A program made the translations under genes and the position numbers. The notes under the pieces are model-generated. The model did not search any database. It saw only the letters and a list, made by a program, of their open reading frames with translations, and was not told where the DNA came from. A DNA stretch of 64,000 bases from Prototheca cutis (taxonomy: Eukaryota > Chlorophyta > Trebouxiophyceae > Chlorellales > Chlorellaceae), in NCBI GenBank assembly GCA_002897115.2, contig BCIH01000017.1, forward strand, positions 62,001-126,000, given 5' to 3'. Positions 54,768 to 64,000 of the stretch are shown here, in pieces. Numbering within the stretch: position 1 is the stretch's first letter; each line of letters begins with the position of its first letter.

Positions 54768-55797
54768 ATGAACAGGCGGTCCTTGCGTTCGCGCAAGGTC
54801 TCAGAGCGCATCGCCGGCCTTGACAAAGCGGACCAGCGCCAGGTGGGCATGGGGATGCCTGCTTGGGCCCATTGGCTCCGTGGCGTCGTGTGGGCGAGAT
54901 GCCAGAATGCTGGGGAAATCCCTGAGAACAGGCACCGTGTCCCCCGCATCGCAGGCCGTGCGAGCCCGCCTGGACGCCCTCGAGGAGGACAACGTCAAGG
55001 ATGACGCCCTGGCCCCCGCCTCGGACGATGAGGAGTTTGTCCTGGAGGGAGACTCTGACGGCGGTGAGCCTGGCATGCAGTGTATTGTCGGCATGACGGT
55101 GAACTCCTGGGCTTGGGCAGCCAAGCCACCCTTTGCATGGCACGACTTCACTGAAAGCATTGCTGCCGGCAGCCAGGCTCATCAAGATGCCTCCCCGACA
55201 TGCCTGCCTCCTTCCCATGCCTTATTCCAGGAGCGCCGCAGACGGACCAGGGAGTCGACAGGAAACGCCGGCGCAAGTCTGGCACCATGCGCAAGACTCG
55301 GGGCATGCTGGCCGAGAAAGAGCGCGGTGCCAGGAGCTTTCGCGACTGGCTGCAAGAGGCACGTCGGAGGGTTGTGTGCTTGTCAGATGAAAAGACACAT
55401 ATGTTGGTGCTCCATTTTGGCAATCACACCCCCTGCTCATATAGTCTGAATGGCTGCCATCCCTCTCGCCTGCTTGCAATCCGGCATGAGACCATGCTGC
55501 TGCCTGTTGTGGGGCGGAATCTGCAAGTCCAATTCTTGGCCAGCAGTTCTAAGGGAATTTTTGAAAGCCCAATGCAACCTCGCCGTCAATTACATGCAGG
55601 CAGACCTCGAGCACGCGCCGCCCCCGAATTATCTGACCGCAGCGGCGCCGCCGCCCCGGGTCGCCTCGCAGCGCCACTACTGCAGTGTCTGTGGTGACAC
55701 GGGTCGTTACTCCTGCACTCGCTGCGGCAGCCGGTTCTGCAGCCGAAAGTGCAACACCACGCACGTCGAGACGCGCTGCCTCAAGTTTACGCTGTGA
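54768..55797 (+). CDS. Zinc-finger HIT protein, SWR1 subunit SWC6/ZNHIT1
   Basis: Subunit of the SWR1 chromatin remodeller that exchanges H2A for H2A.Z. Four exons join in phase to 169 aa: 54768-54842, 54955-55063, 55231-55358, 55600-55797. The basic N-terminus is MNRRSLRSRKVSERIAGLDK; an acidic middle (DDALAPASDDEEFVLEGDSD) and a basic KRRRKSGTMRKTRGMLAEKE follow. The C-terminal HIT finger has APPPNYLTAAAPPP then CSVCGDTGRYSCTRCGSRFC and SRKCNTTHVETRCLKFTL, with all zinc ligands present. The third intron starts with GC: GAG followed by GCACGT. The join then gives FRDWLQE-ADLEHAPPPNYL, matching the family; no GT donor keeps the frame. Confidence 0.92.
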
Positions 55798-55954
55798 TGA
55801 CGAGCGCAACGGAGTGGAGCGGAATGGGTTGCGGGGTGGGGAGGTGCCACCCCAACCCCCCCATCCTCCCCTAACATCAAAACCCAGCGAGGACGTCGCT
55901 CGGCTGGATTTTTCAGCTGGAGATTTCGGGGGCGCCGCAGCTCTGCGACCCGGC

Positions 55955-57526
55955 TCACCGCAGGCTGTGCCAGGTGGCAGACCGTGAGCGGTGCAGGGCC
56001 GCACGCACGGCGGCCTCGACGTCGTCGACGACCATGGCCGCCGGGTGCTCCCGGCAGTTGCCTCGCCCCCGCCAGACGCCCGTTCGCACCAGCACCGACG
56101 TCCAGGGCTCGCCCGCGGCGTTGGCGCCGGCGACGTCCGCGACAGGGTTGTCCCCAACGGCAAACACGCTGCCGAAGGTGGGACCTGAGCCCCAGCCCAG
56201 TGCGGCGGCCTGCTGCTGCAGCGACGACAGCGCCAGGTCGTAAGGTGCCGCGTTTGGTTTGCCAAACCACGTCACGTGCGGCAGTGCCCGGCCCGTCACC
56301 TGTGTGTGAGGGGAGGATGCATGGCATGTGCGACGAGCAGCTTGATCCGGAAGCCCATACCGGCCCAAGACTCTTGTGGAACCCCAGGCCCTCAATCCCT
56401 GTCATCGCTCTGACAATGCCATCAACAACGGACCTCCTTATGGAGCGCTTGGAGACAGGCGGCGAATGCGCCGCCGCCGAGTCGCGGCGTGGGGAACCCG
56501 TTTGCAAACTCCAGGTCTGGATTTGAGAACACAACGCGGACCGGGGCCGGGCCGGTTTCATCCCCAGCGGCGCCGGGGCTGCCCTCGAGCACCACGCCCT
56601 CCACGCGGCGGTTGGGCACGCCGGCGCCGAGAATGACGTCCAGGCAGACTTGCAGCGAGGCGTACCAGTCAGACGGGTCGTTGATGGTCACGATGGTGCC
56701 AAAGGGTGCGGATGGCGGTGGCCGGGCGGCAGAGGCAGCTTCGGACCCCGGGGCGTATGCCCTTCGCACAAAGGGCACGGCCCGTGGGTCGCTGGCCGCC
56801 AGGTCGGCAACGGAATAACAGTCGTTAAGGCCATACCCTTCAGCTACACGGCGAATGTCCCCGCGGCCAATCAGCAGGACCGGCCGGCCTTTCAAGCTCG
56901 GGGCCAGCGCTTTCAACGGCGAGTGACACTGGATTACTTGGTCCGGTGTCACTCGAATTCCTAAAGACTTGCTGAGTCGCGCCGCGCGATCCTCCTCGAT
57001 CCAGCCCCCGGAATTTGTCAGGAAGGTGATCGGGTAGCGTGGCTCGCCGGATCCATCGTGCAGCAGCTCCAACGCCCTGAGGACATGTGTTGGGCGCTTT
57101 TTCTTTGTCGATCGCAGTGAGGGAGGTGGTGCGTGGAGCATATGGAAGCATTTGCTGAGGGTGCTCGTCAAGCAGAGCGGTGGCCCTTCTTTGCATGGTG
57201 ATGCAAGCCCTTGAGCGTGGGAGGAGCAAGCTCCACGCGGGGGATCCCTCCCAACTGCACCCAGACAATGCTCTTGCCAGCGCCTGCTGAACAGCTAGGC
57301 GCATAGCAAGATCACGCTTCCCCACCTCCCAGTGTACGCACCTGTGGGCCGCCGGGATGGGCTTGCCCCCGAGCATGAGGACCCCATCGATGTCAAAGGC
57401 AAATCCGATGGGCCCAGGGGTGTGGTCGTAGATTCCCGTGGCAAGACCCCGGCAGCTTCCCCCTTGGCGGGATAGTGCAGCCTGGTATGTCCTCAGGAGG
57501 GCATGCCGCGCTAGATGCGTGGCCAT
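55955..57526 (-). CDS. HAD-superfamily hydrolase, CECR5/HDHD5-like
   Basis: Putative mitochondrial phosphatase of the HAD class IIA type; substrate unknown. Three exons, minus strand: 57342-57526, 56434-57076, 55955-56299, joining in phase to 390 aa. The first ~35 residues (MATHLARHALLRTYQAALSR) look like a mitochondrial presequence. Motif I is GFAFDIDGVL with both Asp (about 45 and 47). Then PITFLTNSGG (motif II, Asn/Thr-Asn), DQVIQCHSPLKALAP and VLLIGRGDIRRVAEGYGL as in CECR5, VTWFGKPNAAPYDLA (Lys motif III), and SVFAVGDNPVADVAGANAAG (motif IV, Asp pair). All catalytic elements appear intact, so an active enzyme is expected. Convergent with ZNHIT1, 157 bp between stops. Confidence 0.9.
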
Positions 57527-58668
57527 GCTCGCCCTGCACACTCGTCGGGGAGGACACCGGCTAGGCCATGCAATTCCGGGTGGCGAGAAAAAGAAAGGTT
57601 TGGCAGTCCCAGGCCAGTGTCAAGGGATCATGAAACAATTATTAATTTACAATTACAGTATTATCTAGAGGATGGACTGGCCAACCCATTTGTTTGGCTA
57701 GGGATGCCTGACTCATGCACGGCGCTTGCTCCCTCGGGTCGGCTCTCAGAAAACTGGGTCAGATTGGGGTGAGAGATGGTGCAGGGCTGAGGACGGGTAT
57801 GCCTCTCTTTGATTCCTCGCCTGGAAGACTCGCCGTCGTCAGAGCCTGCACTTTGCAGGGGTTTTATGACTATGTGGAGATTCCAGATCACAAGTTTCAG
57901 TACTTGAACAGAGCCTGGGCAACGGTAAATGGTCTAGCAGGTGGCTTCTGCGAATCGGTTTCTGGAGTAGGGAGTCAGCCAAGCGCCAAGCAAGCTCCAC
58001 AAAATAGATTGTATGCAGCCATTCCTATGGGAGACACGCATGCGTGAGATGCAGGTAGATTGATGCCAAACGTGAGATGCAGATGTTGGTGTGCATGGAG
58101 GTGTTGCATCGTCTCAGACTTGGGCCAAGACTCACCCAATGGCTATTTGGATGAACATCATCAGGCCCATTGGAAGCTAGGAAGCCGAAACTTGCAATGA
58201 ATAGAGCGGGGACAGCATTCAAGAGGAGAAAGAATGCTGGAGCTGGCGCAGCGGTGTGAGTGGCACTGCCTGCTTGCGACAGAAGCGCTCGGGGATTGAG
58301 ATGGTTTGGGTTGTAGGTAGGTCTCGAACAATTGGCGTGGTCATCGCTCGTACTCATTGCAGCGTGCAAGGACATCGAGCAGCGTGTGGAGATTGGAGGG
58401 GTTTAAAGGAGCAATCCTTCACTCCTCCGTGCGGCTTTTCGGAAGAAAAACACGTCATTCCCGCCCGAACACTTCCAGGTCCTTCGCAAGGCAGAAGACC
58501 TGAAGCTGCAGGGCTGAAATAAATAGTTGACGAAAAGAAGTTGTACTGCCGAATACCACGCTGGCTTGGTTCAGAATCACGGCGCTGTGAGCCCCATCAC
58601 AGGGGAGTGCAGTGCCGCGACTCCTGCCCTGCGCCAGCTCCAACTCGCCATGCAGTGACCGGTGCGCG
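57527..58668. other. 1.1 kb intergenic region, no gene identified
   Basis: Between the divergent HAD and bZIP genes. AT content is higher than in the rest of the window. A plus-strand ORF at 57715-58047 (with GFYDYVEIPDHKFQYLNRAW) is the only one with coding-like texture; it has no recognised family and may be chance or a decayed fragment. Both promoters are expected here. Confidence 0.35.
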
Positions 58669-60930
58669 ATGTCGGCGACCTCAGACCCGTTTTATGATGT
58701 TGAGGTACCGTGGCAGGGCTCCATCTTCGACGGCGAGCTTGCGGAGGACCTCCGAGCGTCGCTGGAGGTGAGGGCCAACGTGGTGGTGCCCTGCTGGGAC
58801 CCGGGACTTTGGCTTTTTTGGCGGGTGGCACTTGCTGTGCCTTTGTAAACAACATGAAAACGGAAATCGAGATGATTGAAGCATCCTGGACTGTGCCTGC
58901 CCCTCTTTCTCAGGCCACTCCAGACTCCTCGGACCTGCGTTTGACCGAGTCTGAATTGGGCCCTCCCTTGGGCCTGAGCCTGGACGACGCCCTGTCCCCG
59001 GACTTTGACATCATGGCTTTCGAGGGGGAGCAAGCCAGCCCAGAGCAGGGCACGGGATCCTGCAGCACCTCGCTTGGCCTCAAGGATGCCGCTCATGGGC
59101 CCGCGGTGTCTGGCGACGTCTCGGCACCTGGAGCCACATCCAGCAGCGGCGGGGCGGGCAGTGAGTCCTGCCCCTTCCCACAGCAGGAGAGTGGCAGCAA
59201 GCGCAAGACACCGCCGGTCGAGGAGGACGAGACCAAGCGCCAGGTGCGTTTTGTGTGTGTGCGCGTGCGTGTGTGTGTGGCGCTTGGTCAGTTTGGAGTC
59301 GACGGAGTCGACGGGCGGTGGCTGACGTTGATTTGTTGCGAGGTCCTGCATCGTCACACCTGTCTCCCCACACCTTACCCCCCCCCGACACCTTTGCACG
59401 CACCCAAACATATGCGAGCAGATCCGAATGGCGCGCAACCGTGAGAACGCGCACTTGTCGAGACAGCGAAAAAAGGCGCAGATGGAACGGCTCGAGTCCA
59501 CGTGCGCGTCGCTGGCTGCTCAGGTCCGGGCGCTGAGCGCGGCTCTGGGTCAGTCGGCGGCGGAGAATGAGCTCCTAAGACGGCACGTCGCCGCGGCCTT
59601 CGCCGCCGCGGGCGTGCCTGCGCCGGAGCTGCCGCGCTCAGCGCTGACACCGCAGCTGGTAGTGCTGCCGCCGGCGCACCCTGGCGCCGCGCCCACCGTG
59701 GGCCTGGCGCTGCCGGGCATTGGGAACCTCGCGGCAGCGCAGGTTCTGGCGGGCACACCGCCAGTGGCAACCGGCGTCGTGCCCGCTGCGACTGCAGGCC
59801 CCGCTCCTCCCCCCCCTTCCGTGCCGACGGCTGCCATGCCGGCTGCAGTGCCTGCCCCAACCGTCACGCCACCGGTGGTCGACCCGACTCTGGCGCCGGT
59901 GCCTGCCCAGGCATGCACGCCGTCCCCCGTGGTCGTTACGGTCCAGCCGCCGCCACCGTCCCCCATCGTCCAACCACCACCGCCACAGACAACAAGGCGC
60001 GAGTCCAAGCGCGCGCGTCGCGCGGCAACGGGTGCCGGGACGGCCTTTCTGGCACTGCTGTCGCTGTTCATGTTTGCCGGCCCGCTCACGCCGCCCGGTG
60101 TTGGGGTGCTGCCCCGGCGCGAGCCTTCCTCTGCCGGCGGCCAGGCAGGCGTGGCCCTGCCCGCCAAAGGGACGGTTGGCACGGATGGGGGCCTGGCACC
60201 CTACCACCGGCCGGGCCGCGCCCTGCAGTCCGTTGTTGACGACGACGGCATCTACCCTCGGGCCGACGAGACAGCACCAAGCGCGGTGGCGTTGCAGTCG
60301 TCGGATCGCCCACTGTCGGACGCACTCGCTGAGCTGGCGCCGTTGGCCCTGGCGCTGGAGAGCGGCGGCGAGTGCGGAGGGGCTCTGGCTCCGGAGACTG
60401 CGTTCCCTCGCCTGGCGACGGCCGTATTGCCCGGCTGGGGTCTTGCACCGCCGGGAACCTGTCGCCGCGTGGCCAGCGTTGCGGCCGATGGGCTCAGGAT
60501 TGCGCCACGATCGCGGCAAGAGCTGGCCAAGTTTTTGACTGGAAGGTTGGGTCTGCAGGGCAGGGGGTTGAGTGGCGTGGCCCCACCCCGCGTGCCCAAG
60601 ATTGAGCACGAACCTGTGGTACTCTCTGGACTCCAGGGGACGGGTGGCGATGACGAGGAGAGCAGCAACTCGCTTCTGGCCATCTCGGGAAATGCAGTCA
60701 ACTCCCAAACTGTTTCCAGCGGGGATGACAACGGTGCCACGACGTGGATGGATGTGGAGGAACCGGTGATGGTGACCACGCTCCGAGCCAATTCCAGCAG
60801 CTCGACGGCTGGTGTGCTCCGCACCGATCCCGCCGGCGAAGACCTGCTGGTTATCATGCTCGAGCCAGGGAGGCGCCTGGCTACCTACGCCTGCCAGCAG
60901 CCCATCCGCACCGCCGGCGCCGCGGCCTGA
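58669..60930 (+). CDS. Membrane-tethered bZIP transcription factor
   Basis: Probable ER-anchored stress transcription factor of the plant bZIP17/28 (ATF6-like) type. Three exons join in phase to 645 aa: 58669-58767, 58914-59243, 59422-60930. The acidic N-terminal activation region includes SLDDALSPDFDIMAFEG. The basic region RMARNRENAHLSRQRKKAQM (about aa 145-164) is followed by a leucine-zipper stretch with ALSAALGQSAAENELLRRHV. A Pro/Ala-rich spacer leads to a basic cluster (RRESKRARRA) and one membrane helix, GTAFLALLSLFMFAGPL (about aa 347-363). The C-terminal ~280 aa would be lumenal. In the known family, site-1/site-2 proteases release the N-terminal half under ER stress; that mode is inferred from topology. 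No exact S1P site is claimed. Confidence 0.85.
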
Positions 60931-61539
60931 GCATTTTGCTGAAGGGGCCTTGTAGTAGGTGGTGCGCGTGCGCGTGTGCATGTGCGTGCACCTGATCTGG
61001 CCAGGACTCGACTCACCCGGTCGGGCTGGGGGTTCCGGACGTCCAACCGGCAGGCAGCCCACCCTCTTGCGACAGCAATGGCTTCATTTTCTGACAGCCG
61101 CCATCCTTTGTCAAGCAGCAAACATGACCTTCCTGCCCCTTTGATTGGGCACTCGACATTTTATTCCGTTTGTCTTGCCGCATCCCTTGCTGGGGACAAG
61201 GCGTACATGTCGCATGCATGAACGTATGCATGCGCGTTACCCTGCCACTGTTGGTTTTGCTGTTGGGTTCATTCCACTCCTTTGATGGACGCTGAGCTGG
61301 CCGTCCCATCTTTCCTTCCCAACCCGCTGCTACTATTTGAAGCAGCGGGTGTAAAGTATTACTACTCGTCGGCAGTGTCAAGCTTGCGACTATGCTACAT
61401 GTTCGCGTGACCGGTGGGTGGTAGGTGGACTACTTTGATACAGTGGGCCATGCCTGCTACATTGGCTGGCTGGTGGGGCTGCACAGCTTGCGCTTGGGTA
61501 TGTGCTGGGTTGGGCTTTGCCTGGAATCAGCGCCTCGCT
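60931..61539. other. Convergent intergenic region, bZIP / ATG3
   Basis: About 600 bases with facing 3' ends. Contains an imperfect inverted repeat: CCCGCTGCTACTATTTGAAGCAGCGGG at about 61323-61350 forms a stem CCCGCTGC/GCAGCGGG with a short loop. This could act as a 3'-UTR hairpin. No gene seen. Confidence 0.4.
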
Positions 61540-63382
61540 TCAGTCCATGCCTGCTGGCATCGTGTAGTCGTACTCGATGGTGGGAACCACAGATGCGATG
61601 AACTTGAGGAACAGGACAAGGTAGCTGCGTGTGGTGGTGGTGGAAAGAGCGGAGGGTATTGGTGAGTTCTTCTAGGTGAAAAAGAGACTAGGCAAGCAAT
61701 GATAGGCATCATGTGAACAAAAGCATCCTGACCAACCATGCATGCGCAAAAAGAAAGCTCCCTCAAGACGTACTGCTCGACGCGGAACTCGGCACGGCCC
61801 TCGGTGACGACAGAGGCCAGCTTGCGCATGACGCTGGCGTGCCGGCAGGGGTGGATGGATGCGGCGGTGATGCCGCTGGCCAGGTGTGGGTGCGGGTCAA
61901 TCGTCACTGTCTTGCGAGCATGCTCCGATGAAATATCCTCCAGCACCTGCAGCATGGGGTTGAGCAGTGGTGGGGAAGGGTCGTGCAAGGCGTGGACGAA
62001 TTGTACTGAAAGGGATACTCAACAAACATCCAGGCGTTGCAACCCACCTGGCTGGGCGAGAGGATCCGGCGCTGCTCGTCGTAGCCAATCAGCCAGAACC
62101 GGGGCACTTGGTAATATTTGTCGTACGTGATGACTAAATCGTAGGTCCGCGTGCGCCGCACGCCATCGCCGGCCTCACTGGCCGGCCGTCGTGGTTCAAC
62201 CCCGGGCGCAACTGTCACATCATCACCCCCGTCATCACCCTCCAAGTCTGCCAGATCTGGAATGTCCTCGGCCTCTTCTTCAAGTTCCACTGCGCCCTGG
62301 GACCCTGATCCTCGCGAACCTTCCAGGGTCAAATCCTTCAGCGGGTCTGGCATGGTGGTGTGACGAGGAGGAATAGATAGTGGGAACGGATGGCCCCAGT
62401 AACGCCCTGAGTGCAGACAAGACCCCACCACACACACACACACACACACACACCTCCCAACCCCCACCCCCCCAAAAAAGAAGACCGCAACCCGCAGACC
62501 TGTCTTACCGCTGATGCTGGCAATCTCCTCGAAACCGTCATCGTTGGTGGTGGACACGGGCCCGAGTGGCCGAGAGCTGGCGGTGACCCAGCCGTCGCCG
62601 CCATCGGCCGAACCCTCCACCTCCACCTCGTCCCTCTCCCCGTACTCCTCCACATCCGCGGCCCGTCGCAAGCATGGCACTGCACAGGGAGGGGCCGGGG
62701 GGGGGGGGGGGGGGGGGGCTCGCGAACGAAAAGAGCCAGGAGGATGCACTACACCGGCCGCCTTGTCGGCAATGCTCAAGTTCCCGCGGGGCAATGCAGC
62801 TGTAGCATCGTCCCGACACCTCGTCAGCCCTCATGTCCCCATACAACAGGCACCGTTAGGCCCACCATTTCGGGTGATCAGGTACTGCTTGTTGTCGGGG
62901 AGGAAATTCCGCGCCTTGCTTGGGTCGCCCGCTTCCCTGTATTAGGTGAAGGAGTGTCGCAGCCTATTTCCTGAGGCCACAGGGACATGCTGTCTTCCAG
63001 ATTCTAATCCCAGCAATGAACCCTCCCTACCCAGGAACGCCTCCCTCACCAGCTCCATGTCGGGCAAGACTGCACGAGGTAGTCACCAGCTTCCACAAAC
63101 TCTTGCGGTGTCAGCACCTGTTGTTTGATGTCAGACATGTCGTGATGGAGAGTTGATGGACCATGACCTCGTTGTGTGCGGCCGATGAGCACGAGTTCAC
63201 CCCAGAATCAGTCGAGACACCCCGTCGTGCCAGGCTACCGTCCAATACATCCCTTCCTCCCTCCCAAGTTCCGGGCGTCTTCTTACCCCCTTTTCTTTGA
63301 AAGCAGACTGCGAGAGGGGGGGCAGCACAGCCTCTGCCGCGGACTTGTACGTCGAGTGGATCAGATGCTTGAGGCTCGACAT
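61540..63382 (-). CDS. ATG3: Autophagy-related protein 3 (E2-like ATG3)
   Basis: E2-like enzyme that conjugates ATG8 to phosphatidylethanolamine in autophagosome formation. Seven exons, minus strand: 63287-63382, 63050-63117, 62866-62936, 62509-62679, 62048-62346, 61774-61946, 61540-61624, joining in phase to 320 aa, about the usual length. N-terminal helix [18 protein letters not shown], then [48 protein letters not shown]. An acidic flexible region contains [12 protein letters not shown]. The E2 core has [45 protein letters not shown], the catalytic Cys ~269 in [10 protein letters not shown], and [20 protein letters not shown]. Every exon junction restores conserved sequence. Intron 4 has a ~20-base G/C homopolymer near 62698-62718. 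Confidence 0.96.
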
Positions 63383-64000
63383 GGCGCCCTTCTTTCCCAG
63401 AACCAGCCCTCGTCAAGATTCGGGACGGATGAAGAAATGAGTGTATCATCAAAAAGCCATCCCTTTGTTTTCACCTCTGCCGAACTGCGGTCCAGCTCTT
63501 GCTCCCGACTCGACTCTCGAGGGTCGCTTTTTTCACGAGCTGGGTTACGCATGGTGAAAGCCTCCTGGCCTGGCCCAACACTTGAAACCACTCGGGCAGC
63601 AATGTGATTTGTTCATTAAATGGGCTCTCTTGTCGGAATAGGCCCCATGGCTTGGTGCAGGCGGATGGGGGCCACCAAGAATGAAATAGAAAGACGGGGC
63701 GGCACGGCGTGAGTGGGAAAGAAGGCAACCCTCCCCACAGGAATTGGTGGCGGTCGCAGCAGTGAGCAGACGGTCAATTCAGATTTTCAACAGGCGGGGA
63801 AGTGGACAGGGCCAGGGCAACATGGCGCAAGGCCCTGGGGATCTGCGGGTGTTCTTTGTGGGAGGAAAGGGGAGGGGCAAGGGCATATCGCCTTGGGAAT
63901 CTCCACTCCGACACCCTCTCTCCGAGACTCGGCCGCTCTCTTTTTCAAACCTTGAGGTGCCGCACCTCGCAGTTCTTCATGGGTTCCTTTGCCACGCCGC
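63383..64000. other. Upstream flank of ATG3, right window edge
   Basis: About 620 bases presumably holding the ATG3 promoter and 5' UTR. A plus-strand ORF at 63713-63955 could be the beginning of a neighbouring gene cut by the window, but no family is recognisable. Confidence 0.3.

Noticed and set aside
59638..61062. 474-aa minus-strand ORF opposite the bZIP gene
   Set aside because: Arg/Gly/His-rich shadow of the Ala/Pro-rich bZIP exon with no motifs; the plus-strand protein has clear domains.
1..64000. tRNA, rRNA, riboswitch or CRISPR features
   Set aside because: No cloverleaf with T-arm consensus, rRNA core sequence, thiamine-box or regularly spaced repeats were recognised by eye; a tRNAscan/Infernal run would be decisive.

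Overview
The window looks like nuclear DNA of a green alga, most likely a trebouxiophyte (Chlorella/Auxenochlorella-like). Reasons: GC-rich sequence; 3-20 short exons per gene with GT-AG and a few GC-AG introns; introns loaded with CA/TG, CG and homopolymer G/C runs; and a gene set combining plant-type proteins (SDP1-like oil lipase, plastid malonyl-CoA:ACP transacylase with a transit peptide, plant-type membrane-tethered bZIP, STAT-like SH2 protein) with general eukaryotic housekeeping genes. No rRNA, tRNA or CRISPR was seen. There is a 100-N scaffold gap at 2696-2795 and scattered single Ns.

Layout. 1-3422: C-terminal half of a TRAPP II (TRS130/TRAPPC10-like) subunit (+). 3830-5545: decayed mobile element A with a Fanzor (eukaryotic TnpB-like nuclease) relic. 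5690-9151: mitochondrial succinate-semialdehyde dehydrogenase (+). 9749-10872: small secreted fasciclin protein (-). 12391-13853: secreted Asn/Gly-repeat, proline-rich protein (+). 14677-22289: DNA2 nuclease-helicase (+), about 20 exons. 22497-24700: unrecognised gene (-). 26190-27745: element B, a second decayed copy of the same element. 28239-31835: SDP1-like patatin lipase (+). 32536-34304: TVP38/TMEM64 membrane protein (-). 34907-36113: HDDC2-like 5'-deoxynucleotidase (-). 36488-37743: translin/TRAX nuclease (+). 38002-39014: mitochondrial uL13 (-). 39433-40685: eIF6 (+). 40922-42275: Qa-SNARE syntaxin 5/SYP3 (-). 42537-43850: CNOT9 (+). 44283-45725: plastid MCAT (-). 46437-47666: DUF924 protein (-). 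48634-52094: STAT-like linker-SH2 protein (+). 52731-54440: LUC7 (-). 54768-55797: ZNHIT1/SWC6 (+). 55955-57526: HAD/CECR5-like hydrolase (-). 58669-60930: membrane-anchored bZIP (+). 61540-63382: ATG3 (-).

Most of the window is ordinary, tightly packed housekeeping genes in alternating orientation, with several divergent starts only 260-420 bp apart (uL13m/eIF6, syntaxin/CNOT9, LUC7/ZNHIT1). Functional themes are vesicle traffic (TRAPP II, syntaxin 5, TVP38), RNA metabolism and translation (TRAX, CNOT9, LUC7, eIF6, uL13m), lipid synthesis and turnover (MCAT, SDP1) and stress/autophagy (bZIP, ATG3). The accessory part is the pair of degenerate element copies A and B, which share three modules: a Fanzor-like RuvC-III/zinc-ribbon segment, a second ORF containing a DSQLV-x-LTP motif, and a conserved non-coding 3' module. 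Exon coordinates below were worked out by hand from splice signals and reading-frame continuity; where a gene is given an amino-acid length, its exons join in phase.
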